A stretch of DNA of 64,000 bases, taken from positions 868,001-932,000 of the forward strand of contig NZ_AP025293.1 of NCBI RefSeq assembly GCF_036492425.1, given 5' to 3'. The stretch comes from Persicobacter psychrovividus. GTDB taxonomy: Bacteria; Bacteroidota; Bacteroidia; Cytophagales; Cyclobacteriaceae. The position numbers were made by a program, and so were the translations under genes. Positions 17,763-27,415 of this stretch are shown in pieces (position 1 is the stretch's first letter; each line of letters starts with the position of its first letter). The notes beneath the pieces were generated by a model, which saw only the letters and a list, made by a program, of their open reading frames with translations, made no database searches and had not been told where the DNA came from.

Positions 17763-19160
17763 TCAATATAGGAAATCAAAATCAATATTGGCATACTTAC
17801 TTTGTAGTTGCTTCTTGGGCAAAGTGATCTTATTGTTATTGATATTGATAAGGCATTTTTCAGGTTTATTTCGTCCCAAATCAAAAAGGTTCTCGGGAAG
17901 ATCTGTTAGTTGGTTGGAAAACAGATTTAATTGCGTGAGGTTCTTTAACCTTGAGATGCTTGCAGGTATTTCCTCAAGTTTATTGCCTTGCAGGAGAAGT
18001 GTTGTGAGTTTCGTTAAACCCCCAATATTCTGCGGTAGGTGCGTCAAGCTATTGTAAGATAGGTTGATATCGGTGATGCTTTTGAGCTCGACAATGTTAT
18101 TTGTGATGTTTTCAATATTATTTCCCGATAAATCAAGGAAGATCAATTGACTTAGATCCCCTAATGTCGCTGGGATGGTGGTTAAATTGTTTCTTGATAA
18201 GTTTAGATGTTTTAAGTTACTCAGCTCGCCAAATGAAGAGGGCAGGGCGTCAAGTCCCTGATAGGGTTCTTTGATTTCTTTCCCATCAATGATGTCTGGG
18301 CTTCCCCATTCTTCCATCGGAATAGCTTCAGTAGAGAAGTCGTCAACGCCCCACACAAATTCTTGCTGGTATATAGCCGTATTTTCTGGGTAAATGGAGG
18401 TTTCTTTCCGCCCAATGTAAGTAAAGCTTACAAGGCCTTTCAACTTTTTGATGTTCTTTGGTAAGGTGTTAATGTAATTGTAGCTCAGGTCAAGTACTTG
18501 TAGATTCTTGAGCTTGAAAAATGCTGGAGGAAGGCTGTTCAGGAAATTATCCCTTAAATCCAATGACTGTAAATTTTTGAACTTTCCGATACCCTTCGAA
18601 AACTCCTCAAAGAAATTTCCTTTCAAATTCAGGTTGGTCAATTGATCCAAGCTTCCTACACTGGAGGGTAGTTGCCTCAGCTTATTGAAGGATAAATCTA
18701 AGGATCTTAAGCCTTTTAATTGCTTCAATGGTTCAGGGAACTGTTCAAAACTGTTGTTGGATAGATTCAGATTTGTCAGTTGATTCAAGTGTGAAAAATA
18801 AGCAGGCAAATTTTCTAAGCTGTTGCTTGTTAAGTTCAATTTTCTAAGGTGTTTGAGGTGAGTGATTTGCTCAGGAAGACGATCAAAGCCTTTGCAGGAA
18901 AGGTCAAGTTCAATCACATTGCCTTCTTTGTCAAATAGTACCTCCTCATTTTCTTTGCTGACACCCAAAGCTTCAATGATCGCGAGCTGATAGTTGACGG
19001 GATTTGCCGTATCCGCTTTCGTCAGGTTGTTGGCTGATGAAATGTTCGAGTAGATATCGGTAATCCTTGAGCCGTTATCTGCGGTAGCCGTGTAAGGGAA
19101 AGAGTAGGCAAGGCCAAGGAGCAGGGTTGTTAAGGCAAGTAAATAATGGGTTGCTTTCAT
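17763..19160 (-). CDS. Secreted leucine-rich-repeat protein 1
   Basis: A protein of 465 aa with a signal peptide at residues 1-27 (ALTTLLLGLAYSFPYTATA). From about residue 85 it is built of leucine-rich repeats of 23 residues (LxxLxxLxLxxNxLxxLPxxxxx), interrupted by an island of about 50 residues near 250-300 (with TSIYPENTAIYQQEF). It is a paralogue of the next gene upstream, from which it is separated by 11 bp, so they form an operon. No type IX sorting domain is seen at the C-terminus, which ends after a partial cap. It is probably a periplasmic or surface protein-binding scaffold. Confidence 0.88.
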   Translation of the reverse strand: MKATHYLLALTTLLLGLAYSFPYTATADNGSRITDIYSNISSANNLTKADTANPVNYQLAIIEALGVSKENEEVLFDKEGNVIELDLSCKGFDRLPEQITHLKHLRKLNLTSNSLENLPAYFSHLNQLTNLNLSNNSFEQFPEPLKQLKGLRSLDLSFNKLRQLPSSVGSLDQLTNLNLKGNFFEEFSKGIGKFKNLQSLDLRDNFLNSLPPAFFKLKNLQVLDLSYNYINTLPKNIKKLKGLVSFTYIGRKETSIYPENTAIYQQEFVWGVDDFSTEAIPMEEWGSPDIIDGKEIKEPYQGLDALPSSFGELSNLKHLNLSRNNLTTIPATLGDLSQLIFLDLSGNNIENITNNIVELKSITDINLSYNSLTHLPQNIGGLTKLTTLLLQGNKLEEIPASISRLKNLTQLNLFSNQLTDLPENLFDLGRNKPEKCLININNNKITLPKKQLQSKYANIDFDFLY

Positions 19161-19171
19161 AATACATTTGG

Positions 19172-20866
19172 CTATTTTGGGATTTGCCAGCTGAAGTGTA
19201 TATTTCTATATTGATCAGCTAAAACCTGAGCAAACTGCGAAAGGGGATTGACAGATAAATAAACGGTTAGTGATGAACTGCCAATTTTATCAAACCCTTT
19301 AGGTAATCCTGTCAATTTATTTCTGGAGACCCTCAATTCAACCAAGCTTGATAAGTTGACGATGGTCTCTGGGAGTTCGGTTAGGTTATTGTCATTCAGG
19401 CGGAGATACTTAAGTTGCGACAGTTGTCCGATGGAAGTAGGAAGATTGTTCAATTGGTTATCGTCCAAATTAAGCGTTTTTAATTCCCTCAAGTTACCGA
19501 TGGACTCTGGAAGTATCTTGAGGTTATTCTCTCGTAATTTGAGGGTCGTCAAAGCACCAAGATTTCCGAAATTTTCTGGTAATTGGGTTATTAGATTATT
19601 CTCCAAATTCAGGATCCGAAGATCTTCCAAATCGGAAAAAGAATCAGGTAGTTTGGTGATGCTGTTTTTGGAGAGGTTCAATTCTTCCAAGGAGGTGTGT
19701 TTTCCGAAAAAGGCAGGTAATTCCGAAAGATTATTGTTCGATAAATTCAGTTCTCGAATTATCCGATAGTGACCATTGAGTGGGCTTATATCCCGAATCT
19801 TATTATTGTTCAGAATGACAATATACAGGCTTCTCATTTCGGCTACTGATGCAGGTAGGTATTCAATGTCGTTATCGGGTAGGTACAAGACTTTTAAATT
19901 TGTAAGTCCACCTATTGTTTCTGGAAGTTCGCTAAGTTGATTGCGCTGTATCTCTAAGTTTACTAATTGGGATAAATTTCCTATGGAGTTGGGTAGCCTT
20001 TTTAATTGATTATCATTTAGGACTAAGTTCAAAAGGTTCTTCAAGTCGCCGATAGCTTTGGGCAACTCTGTGATGTTATTCTCATGTAAATTGAGTTGTT
20101 CAAGGGATTCGAGTTGAGAAAAGCTTTTTGGAAGGGAACTCAAGGCGTTGTTATGCATTAAGATCGCCTTCAATGCCTTCAGTTTTCCAAAATTCTTGGG
20201 TAGTTCTACTAATTGATTGTTATATGCAATCAGTGTTTGAAGCTGTTTCAGTTCACTAAATTCGTTGGGCAACCTCATTAACTGGTTACCCTCAATATAA
20301 AGTTTTTTAAGGCTTTCCCATCCGTCTATGGTGTTGGGTAGTTTGATTAATTTATTGTAGGAGATTTTTAAATATTCAAGATTCGGTAAATGACCAAATT
20401 CATCAGGGAGCAAAGCCAAGTTGTTTTGGTCTAAGTCAAGGTGTTTCAACTTTTTTAAATTACCGATGGTCGTCGGGATTTTTATCAGTTTATTCCTCGA
20501 AATATCTAACTCCATGAGGTTGGTTAAATATCCAATTTCTACAGGTAGCGATGTGAGTTGGTTGTTTGATAATTCTAAGTAAACTATAGACGTGAGGTAG
20601 CGGATTTCTGGAGGGAGTTCGGTAAGGCCTGTACCATTTAAATGCAATGAAGTGACATTGCCGTCTTGATCCAAGTAAACTTTTTTTGATGTTTGGCTTA
20701 AGCCTAACTTTTTTAATGCATCGTATTGTTTGCTCAGGGGAGTTTGGGCTGCTTGCACGCCTTTAATAGGCGTATTATTAGGTGCAGAAGACGCTTCGCA
20801 AAGTTGTGTAGCTCCAACCAGAGATAGAAAAATGAGGGGAAAGAAAAAATACAGGGATGCTTTCAT
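19172..20866 (-). CDS. Secreted leucine-rich-repeat protein 2
   Basis: A protein of 564 aa. The signal peptide (FFFPLIFLSLVGATQLCEA) is followed by a linker and a leader segment YDALKKLGLSQTSKKVYLDQ, also seen in its neighbour. About 19 leucine-rich repeats of 23 residues then fill residues 75-540. The repeat consensus with LPxxxGxLxxL is the bacterial small-LRR type. It is the first gene of a two-gene minus-strand unit. The repeats probably make a solenoid for protein or glycan binding; the partner is unknown. The two proteins probably arose by tandem duplication. Confidence 0.88.
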   Translation of the reverse strand: MKASLYFFFPLIFLSLVGATQLCEASSAPNNTPIKGVQAAQTPLSKQYDALKKLGLSQTSKKVYLDQDGNVTSLHLNGTGLTELPPEIRYLTSIVYLELSNNQLTSLPVEIGYLTNLMELDISRNKLIKIPTTIGNLKKLKHLDLDQNNLALLPDEFGHLPNLEYLKISYNKLIKLPNTIDGWESLKKLYIEGNQLMRLPNEFSELKQLQTLIAYNNQLVELPKNFGKLKALKAILMHNNALSSLPKSFSQLESLEQLNLHENNITELPKAIGDLKNLLNLVLNDNQLKRLPNSIGNLSQLVNLEIQRNQLSELPETIGGLTNLKVLYLPDNDIEYLPASVAEMRSLYIVILNNNKIRDISPLNGHYRIIRELNLSNNNLSELPAFFGKHTSLEELNLSKNSITKLPDSFSDLEDLRILNLENNLITQLPENFGNLGALTTLKLRENNLKILPESIGNLRELKTLNLDDNQLNNLPTSIGQLSQLKYLRLNDNNLTELPETIVNLSSLVELRVSRNKLTGLPKGFDKIGSSSLTVYLSVNPLSQFAQVLADQYRNIHFSWQIPK

Positions 20867-21005
20867 TTCATTTTCAGTTGTTTATCAGCGATGGTGAATT
20901 CTTTTAGATTGAATTTAAATCAAAATAATGATAAAAAAAATCAATACAATTTAATTATTTGAACTTTTAAAAAATGGATGGGAATTCTTTGTGATGAAGC
21001 AAAAA

Positions 21006-21032
21006 AAGCGGTTGCTCAAAGAACAACCGCTT
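21006..21032 (-). terminator. Terminator of the TonB receptor/lipoprotein operon
   Basis: Stem AAGCGGTTG / CAACCGCTT with a 9-nt loop, followed on the minus strand by seven T. It lies 25 bp after the lipoprotein gene. Confidence 0.85.
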
Positions 21033-21056
21033 AGAATATTTTTAAACTGAATCAGA

Positions 21057-21758
21057 TTAAAGAGTTACTTTTACATAAAGTGGCGTTTCAACTTTAATAT
21101 CTGAATGTTTATTGTAAGTCTTGTAGGTTACCTCAAATACCTGGCCTTCTTTCATGTTTACCATGAAGTGCGCTTTTAAAACCACGTACAGTTTGGCGTA
21201 AACTTCTTCTGCTGTTTTGTAATGGCTCAGGGTAAAGCTGCCATATTTTGGATTTTCACCTACCATGGCGTAATCATCCGCCGTTAGGGTATAGGCGGTC
21301 GCTTTGTCAACTTTAGCAGTAGGTGCGAAGTTGAAACTTGGAACGGCCAACCATTTGGTGTTGGTCACATCAAAAGTAACCATGGTGGTGTCAGCACTTT
21401 TATGGTGGTCGATGTAAGTGTTATAGGTCACGAACATTGTTTCACCGGCTTTGGCCATGTATTTATTTCCTAAAACCTCCGTTACATTCTCCTCGAAAGA
21501 AAGGCTGTCTTTACCGAAGTTTTTATATTTTTTGATGCTTTCTTTTGACGATAACGCATAATCGGCATCGGCCAAAGTGTAAGGGGCGTCTTTTGTGTAT
21601 TCAGCATCTGCCACCAAAGTTTTTCCACTGATAAAACGATACCAATCATCGTTTTGAGTCAGTTTCTGATCCAATTCATCATGAATGTCTTTCATTGGGT
21701 TACAAGCAGATGCTCCCAAAACCAAAGCGAATAGGAAATAGATATAAGAATTTTTCAT
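21057..21758 (-). CDS. Lipoprotein with two repeated beta domains, TonB-receptor partner
   Basis: A lipoprotein of 233 aa with a lipobox (LGASAC, Cys19). Two related segments follow: one starting YTLADADYALSS and one starting YTLTADDYAMVG. Each continues through a helix, a GxxFxVTYxTY strand (AGETMFVTYNTY; EGQVFEVTYKTY) and a closing strand. I do not recognise a named domain. The gene lies 54 bp after the TonB-dependent receptor gene on the same strand and ends at a strong terminator, so the two are a unit. It is probably a surface-exposed substrate-binding or receptor-accessory lipoprotein. Confidence 0.75.
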   Translation of the reverse strand: MKNSYIYFLFALVLGASACNPMKDIHDELDQKLTQNDDWYRFISGKTLVADAEYTKDAPYTLADADYALSSKESIKKYKNFGKDSLSFEENVTEVLGNKYMAKAGETMFVTYNTYIDHHKSADTTMVTFDVTNTKWLAVPSFNFAPTAKVDKATAYTLTADDYAMVGENPKYGSFTLSHYKTAEEVYAKLYVVLKAHFMVNMKEGQVFEVTYKTYNKHSDIKVETPLYVKVTL

Positions 21759-21812
21759 CTTTCTGTATTTTTATGGGGAAGCGCAGGCTCCCCCTTGAGA
21801 TCAATCTTGTGA

Positions 21813-24383
21813 TTAAAATTTAACTTTCATACCCAATGACCAGGTGCGACCTACCGTAGGGTATGCCAAAGCACTTTGCCAGTTGTGGTCGTTTCCGTCA
21901 CGTGCATCAGCGATGTAATCGGTATCCAAGATATTGTTCAGGTTACCGAAGATAGTGGCGTCAAATTTACCGATTTTGAACCCGTAGTTCACATTGAAGT
22001 CCAACAAGAAGTAGTTCGGCATTTTCCATGATTGCTCACGGTCAGCAGTTTCTGGGTGTTCAGCATCAAAATCACGTTTTGAAGGATCGTAGTCGGCGTA
22101 GATGTTGCCAAAGTAGGTGCCTTCCAAACCGATTCTCAGTTTAGGCAACACTTCGTAACGTACACCCAAAGCACCCGTAGTTTGTGCAGCATTACCTACT
22201 TTAAGGTCTTTTACAGACAAGGCTTTTTCACCACCAACAGGTTGTTGGTTTTGGTCGTAGAACGTGGCGTTCACGTCATCAATCCAGTACCAGTTGTTGA
22301 TCGAACCAGAACCTTTGATGGTCAATAATTTCGATGGACGGTATTCAAAGTCAAACTCAACTCCTTCGTGAAGTGCTGACAAGCCCGTAATATTGGCGAA
22401 CAGGTCACCACCGTCTTGTGCTTCACCGAACAAAGTACGTGTCATGGCTTTATCTTGCCATTTGGTGATATAAGCATTTGCATTACCTGCAAATTTTGCT
22501 GAACGGTAACCGTAACCACCTTCAATAGTGATGATTTTTTCGTTTACAGCACCTTTGTTAATATCGTTTTTGTAGTTCATGAAAACAGCGTTCATGAATG
22601 GAGGGCGTTGCAAGTAACCTGCGTTTACAAACACATTATGGTGTGCATTGAAGTTATAGTTTACCCCACCTTTAATTCCGTAAGTCTGGAATGAAACATA
22701 GTCTGTTTCTTGGTTTCCTTCAGTATAGTTGAAGTAATCTTTACGCTTGTACATGATGTTCGATCCGTAGCCAGAAACGAAAGCAGAAAGATTATCCTTA
22801 GAGTATTCCAACTGAGAGAACAATGATTGCCATAGTACGTGAGAGTCGTTTTTGAAACCTACTTCATCACCTACACGAGCGATTTTATTAGGGTCATTGA
22901 CATCAAAATTGCGGTCAATCATATAATCACCACCCATCAGATCAGTAACTTCTTTGGTGTGGAATCCTGTGTAAGCTCTCAAATCTACCCCTGAAGTCAG
23001 GGTCAAAGCAGGAGACAGATTAGCAGTCAATGTAGAAACACCACCGTACCAGTTGTGTGAGTTGATGGCATTGGCCATGATGGTTGTAGATTCGCCAGCA
23101 GGCTTGCCATCAGCAGCATCATTGTTTTCTTGTGCCAAAGCATCAAAATCGATGTGTGAGTTTGGCAAACGGTAGTTATTGAAGTAAGCATCTTTACCGT
23201 AACCTGCAACTCCGCCACCACGGCCGAATGAAGCATACAATACGGTTGATAACTGCAATTTATCGTTGATCGTCCAGTAATCATTCAAAGAGAATACTGG
23301 TTTCGAGTAAGAGTTCGATTTAGAGTTCAATACATGACCATTGTAAACACCCCAGTCAGCATTGTAACGACGGCCATTATTATAAATATCTTCAAGGCTC
23401 AGACGAGTAGAACGCTGCCCGTGCTCTTGGCTTGCGCCGAATACGTTGAAAGACATCATGTGGTTTGGAGTCCACTGCTTAGAAACGTTCAGGAAGTATG
23501 ACCAACCCTCGAATTGAGTCGCATCAACATAACCGTTACCTTTGGTATGCGCGCCAGAGAAAGACACTGCCCAGCCGTTATCCATTTGACCTGTTGAAAG
23601 TGTTACAGATTCCTTAGAGAAACCATCATTACCTACTCCCACAAAAAAGCTACCACCTTGTTTGGCGTCTGTTGCCTGAGTTAAAATGTTAATTGTACCC
23701 CCCATAGATGGAATGGCCAATTTAGAAGCACCCAGACCGCGCTGTACCTGCATGCTGCGGGTTACGTCTGAAAGACCTGCCCAGTTCGACCAGTAAACTC
23801 GACCATTTTCCATGTCGTTCACAGGCATACCGTTAATCAAAACGGCAATGTTTTCTGAACCAAAACCACGCAAAGAGATACGGGAGTCACCGAATCCACC
23901 ACCTTGTTTGGTTGCATAAACACCAGGAGTAGATTTCAGCACTTCAGGAAATTCCTGCGTACCCAATTTCTCCTGTAAAGCTTTTGCCTTAATCGTCGCT
24001 ACGGCAACGGGAGTTTTACGATCAGTGGCCACCGATGCAAAAACCTGAACTTCCTGAAGACCTACGGCATCACCTTTGAGGAGGATTGTACCCAAATCTT
24101 GAGTTGTTCCATTAAGCGTTACTGGGATTTGTTGTGTTTCCATACCAACAAAAGAGACGTCCACGGTTTGAGGGCCTGTTTTGTCAGTTTTCAAAGTAAA
24201 CGAACCGTCGATAGAGGTGATCGTTCCCTGTGTGGTGTGATCTAATAAAACGTTCGCCCCAATAACTGGGTCATGTGTTCCATCTTCAAGGATTTTACCT
24301 TTCAGAATTGTTTGAGCGTAAGTCATGGATGAAGTCAATACCATGAACATTAACGCCAGCATCAGTTGTAAACCTTTTTGCAT
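21813..24383 (-). CDS. TonB-dependent outer-membrane receptor
   Basis: A receptor of 856 aa. The signal peptide ends at MTYA. Residues about 27-110 are a carboxypeptidase-regulatory-like beta domain (LKGKILEDGTHDPVIGANVLL). The plug is at about 125-235, with RGFGSENIAVLINGMPVND and PSMGGTINILT. A 22-strand-type barrel fills the rest and ends in a C-terminal Phe (TWSLGMKVKF). It imports a ligand with TonB energy. The plug is of the siderophore/vitamin kind rather than the longer SusC kind, and no SusD gene is adjacent. The partner lipoprotein is downstream. The substrate is unknown. Confidence 0.92.
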   Translation of the reverse strand: MQKGLQLMLALMFMVLTSSMTYAQTILKGKILEDGTHDPVIGANVLLDHTTQGTITSIDGSFTLKTDKTGPQTVDVSFVGMETQQIPVTLNGTTQDLGTILLKGDAVGLQEVQVFASVATDRKTPVAVATIKAKALQEKLGTQEFPEVLKSTPGVYATKQGGGFGDSRISLRGFGSENIAVLINGMPVNDMENGRVYWSNWAGLSDVTRSMQVQRGLGASKLAIPSMGGTINILTQATDAKQGGSFFVGVGNDGFSKESVTLSTGQMDNGWAVSFSGAHTKGNGYVDATQFEGWSYFLNVSKQWTPNHMMSFNVFGASQEHGQRSTRLSLEDIYNNGRRYNADWGVYNGHVLNSKSNSYSKPVFSLNDYWTINDKLQLSTVLYASFGRGGGVAGYGKDAYFNNYRLPNSHIDFDALAQENNDAADGKPAGESTTIMANAINSHNWYGGVSTLTANLSPALTLTSGVDLRAYTGFHTKEVTDLMGGDYMIDRNFDVNDPNKIARVGDEVGFKNDSHVLWQSLFSQLEYSKDNLSAFVSGYGSNIMYKRKDYFNYTEGNQETDYVSFQTYGIKGGVNYNFNAHHNVFVNAGYLQRPPFMNAVFMNYKNDINKGAVNEKIITIEGGYGYRSAKFAGNANAYITKWQDKAMTRTLFGEAQDGGDLFANITGLSALHEGVEFDFEYRPSKLLTIKGSGSINNWYWIDDVNATFYDQNQQPVGGEKALSVKDLKVGNAAQTTGALGVRYEVLPKLRIGLEGTYFGNIYADYDPSKRDFDAEHPETADREQSWKMPNYFLLDFNVNYGFKIGKFDATIFGNLNNILDTDYIADARDGNDHNWQSALAYPTVGRTWSLGMKVKF

Positions 24384-25020
24384 TTTCTTTGCGTCGTTAG
24401 TAGTTGTCTTTGAAAGATGTTACAAATAAAATGCCTTAATTTTCGCTATTTGAATACCCGATTAATATATAGTAAAAAATGGGATGGGTTTTTATGGCTG
24501 AGATTAGTCTATAAATGGCCTTTAATTGACTCTCAGAGGTGTTTTTTGGTAAAGTCAAGGATATTTTTAATCTGAGTTTAGAAAAAATGTTGCCTTGAAA
24601 AAAATATTTCCTCAGTAGGTCATCAGGGCTGTTCTGTTACTTCAATAATTATAGATACGGACTTGTTTCGTGTTTATTATCATAATATTAGAAATGCATT
24701 AACATAATAGTATTTTAAATATTTGATTATTTTATTTTATGATCATGTGTTTTTAGATATTTTTATTATCGTATAATGATATTTTAGCTCTTCTCCGAAT
24801 CTGTTGATATTTCGGCTTTTGGGCGAAAAATTAGCGTGATTTGTTATGAATCACTCGAATTTTGACATTTTGTTAAAAATTAACGCCTTCATCCGTGATT
24901 TGGTGATAAATACAACGACTGTTGGTTGATTTCGTGACTTAATGTCATTTTAAAATAATTTTGCGGTTAATATTTGCTTATCCTCAAAATGTAGTCGAAA
25001 AACAAGTATGATGATGTGAA
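24384..25020. other. 637-bp AT-rich intergenic region
   Basis: It lies between the start of the TonB receptor gene and the end of the sensor kinase gene, both on the minus strand. I see no ORF, tRNA or clear repeat. It must hold the receptor promoter; no exact TAnnTTTG box could be assigned with confidence. Confidence 0.5.
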
Positions 25021-26745
25021 TTAAGCAATTTCGATCAGCGTCGTGGGCGACTCATCACGTGCAGACTTTTGCTGGTCATTCGGCAGAATAATGATGAATT
25101 CTGTCCCTTCATTTTTATGAAAAGAGACGCGTATTTTGCCATTATGGATCTTAATCAGCTCATGTACCAAAGCCAAACCAACCCCAGTCCCTTTGATTTG
25201 ATGGGTATTATTTGCCCTGAAGAATGGCTGGAAAAGATTGCCTCTTTGTTCTTCGGGAATACCGATACCAAAATCTCGGATACTGATGCGCAACTGTTCG
25301 TCTTTTTCAATCTTCACGAGGGGCGCAGGTGCATTGGCCGAATATTTCAGGGCATTTGACAATAAGTTAGAGAATACCTGTTTCATCAAATTACGGTCAA
25401 AGGTCCAATTGACTTCACCAATAACATTGGTAGTGACTGAAATCTTTCGGTGCTCCGGATCCACCGTTTCATACTCTTCGATAAGTTCCTGGAGTAGGGG
25501 AATCAAGTCGGTGTTTTCGGGGTTGAAGGCAATTTTCCCTGCCTCACTTTTATTAAAGACCAAAATACTGTTCACCATGTCGGTCAAAGAGTCAATGGCT
25601 GAATAGACCCGATCGTATTTGCTGAGTCGCCATTGTTTGGTACTTTCTGAAATCGTCATTTCACCCTCTTCCATTGTTTGGAGTAATTGGGTGGTACTTT
25701 TAATGATGGTCATTGGTGTTTTAAACTGGTGACTCACCATGGCGGTAAACTGTGATTTCAATTTCCCGAGCTGTTTTTCTCTGTTCAGGGCAGAGTTAAG
25801 TTGAGAGTTGAGTTGCTTGCGCTTTGTAATATCCTGCACAATGGCATCAATGCCGATCAATTGTCCGTGCTGAAAAATCTGAAATTCAGTAATTCTTACC
25901 CACTGCAATTTTTTATCATCACGACGGATAGCCACATCGTAAACATGTCTTTTCTGATTGTTCTCCACAATGGAAAAGGGGAATACATGCTGATCGAGAA
26001 ATTGCTGAACATTGAATATATTGACCTCTTCACCAAATATATGCGATGGACTATTACTGCTAAAGGTCAGCTGGTTATTGGCATCGCGTGAAAACATATA
26101 GAATTCTTCCCCAACGGAATCTACGAGGTTTTGAATTTGACTTTGGTACCGTTCGAGTTGATTTTTCTTATTGAAAAGCTGCTCTTCCCGTTTTTTGCTT
26201 TGGGCCTTGAAAAGTATGGAGGTCATGCCTGAAAAAGTAAAGCCTGTAACGAAGCTGATCATCACTCTGATTTTTTTTTCTGCATCACTAATGGGGTGAA
26301 GCCAGTGCGGGTAAAGCTCCTGTAATGTCCATAACAGAATAAAATTAATAATGACCAGTTTCATGAAAATGTTCCTGTAAGTTTCGGGGATGAAATGCAG
26401 AAAACTGATAAAAATAAAGACCATTCCAAAGGCGGAGGACCCGGTAACTCCTCCTGTGCTGAACCAGATCACACTTAGCACGGTATAGGTGATCAATATG
26501 AAAAATAGCAGGGGCACATCATATTTTTTTCTCACCCTTGAAAAGTAATAAATCAGTCCAATGCCCAAGGTGAGGGTAAGATAGAGCAATTTGACGATCA
26601 GGGGTTGGCCGAAGGTGAAGTTCACGACGGTCATGGAAACAGCAATGAACAAGCCAAAAATAAATAGCCCATTGACCCCTCGGTGTTCAAAGGAAAAGTT
26701 GGTGTCTTCACCAAGGATGACCTGCAAAATAAGATTGTTTTTCAT
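25021..26745 (-). CDS. Membrane-bound PAS sensor histidine kinase (orphan)
   Basis: A kinase of 574 aa. There are about six hydrophobic segments in residues 25-185, then a coiled coil (about 185-215), a PAS domain (about 215-310, ending in GIDAIVQDITKRKQL) and a HisKA domain with MVSHQFKTP (phospho-acceptor His339). An HATPase_c domain with FSNLLSNALKYS, RDFGIGIPEE and GTGVGLALVHELI completes it. All motifs needed for activity are present. No response regulator is nearby. The arrangement is the same as in the kinase at 18-1727, and the two may be paralogues. The gene downstream is the TonB receptor, but more than 600 bp away. Confidence 0.9.
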   Translation of the reverse strand: MKNNLILQVILGEDTNFSFEHRGVNGLFIFGLFIAVSMTVVNFTFGQPLIVKLLYLTLTLGIGLIYYFSRVRKKYDVPLLFFILITYTVLSVIWFSTGGVTGSSAFGMVFIFISFLHFIPETYRNIFMKLVIINFILLWTLQELYPHWLHPISDAEKKIRVMISFVTGFTFSGMTSILFKAQSKKREEQLFNKKNQLERYQSQIQNLVDSVGEEFYMFSRDANNQLTFSSNSPSHIFGEEVNIFNVQQFLDQHVFPFSIVENNQKRHVYDVAIRRDDKKLQWVRITEFQIFQHGQLIGIDAIVQDITKRKQLNSQLNSALNREKQLGKLKSQFTAMVSHQFKTPMTIIKSTTQLLQTMEEGEMTISESTKQWRLSKYDRVYSAIDSLTDMVNSILVFNKSEAGKIAFNPENTDLIPLLQELIEEYETVDPEHRKISVTTNVIGEVNWTFDRNLMKQVFSNLLSNALKYSANAPAPLVKIEKDEQLRISIRDFGIGIPEEQRGNLFQPFFRANNTHQIKGTGVGLALVHELIKIHNGKIRVSFHKNEGTEFIIILPNDQQKSARDESPTTLIEIA

Positions 26746-26774
26746 GCTGGGTGGAGTTGTTAACGGTAGGTGTT

Positions 26775-27278
26775 TTATTTGGTGCTGAATTTTTTTCTGT
26801 AAAATTCAGCGACCTGATGATTGTAAAAAATGTCTTCTTTGAAGGCTCGTGGAAGAAAGTGCAATTGGGGATATTTCATTTGCATGCTTTCTTTAAAAGT
26901 CTGCACCCGTAATTTATGATCGGGGGAGTGGTAGGAGATGAAATACCTTTGAATCGAAGGGTCACCGTCTTTACACAAATGATAGATCCTTTCTATCCAG
27001 TCCAATTCTTTGAACCAGGTCTTGACGTTGATCACTGCAATAATCCTATCCTGTTTTATATCAGCAATAACAATATCCAGCGGGTCTTTGCCATTGTCTT
27101 TAATTCGGCTGTTGGTCCAAATGCGTAAATGATCTTTGTCATCATATCGTTCAATTTCATTGATGATATAGTGGGCGAGGTACATTTTATAATCACATTC
27201 TTTAAAAGCACCGACCTTTTTAAATCCTTCAAAATATAATTGCTCTTCTGCTTTTAGAATGATGTCGTGTATGTTCAT
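26775..27278 (-). CDS. Soluble protein of unknown function
   Basis: A protein of 167 aa without signal peptide or membrane helix. It has an alpha/beta pattern: DPLDIVIADIKQDRIIAVINVKTW could be a nuclease-like core, because an acidic residue before a VxK-type strand (INVKTW) is seen in restriction-endonuclease-like folds. This is only a suggestion. The C-terminus is basic (FYRKKFSTK). It lies 29 bp upstream of the sensor kinase gene on the same strand and could be cotranscribed with it. It is followed upstream by a terminator that separates it from the helicase gene. Confidence 0.6.
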   Translation of the reverse strand: MNIHDIILKAEEQLYFEGFKKVGAFKECDYKMYLAHYIINEIERYDDKDHLRIWTNSRIKDNGKDPLDIVIADIKQDRIIAVINVKTWFKELDWIERIYHLCKDGDPSIQRYFISYHSPDHKLRVQTFKESMQMKYPQLHFLPRAFKEDIFYNHQVAEFYRKKFSTK

Positions 27279-27359
27279 AGTAGGGGTCCATTTGTTTTTA
27301 TGACTTATGCCGCAGCCCTTATGTTGTAACTATTATTTTGCCCGATGTACTAAAAACAA

Positions 27360-27389
27360 AAAAGTCACACCTGTGAAAGTGTGACTTTT
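27360..27389. terminator. Terminator after the DEAD-box helicase gene
   Basis: A perfect stem AAAAGTCACAC / GTGTGACTTTT with an 8-nt loop, flanked by A-rich sequence that gives a T tract on the minus strand. It lies 27 bp after the helicase stop codon. Confidence 0.85.
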
Positions 27390-27415
27390 GTAGAATATTT
27401 TATGTTGGATAATCT

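Noticed and set aside
26775-27278. Restriction-endonuclease assignment for the 167-aa protein
   Set aside because: Only one weak strand pattern supports it; there is no complete PD-(D/E)xK motif and no methylase partner.
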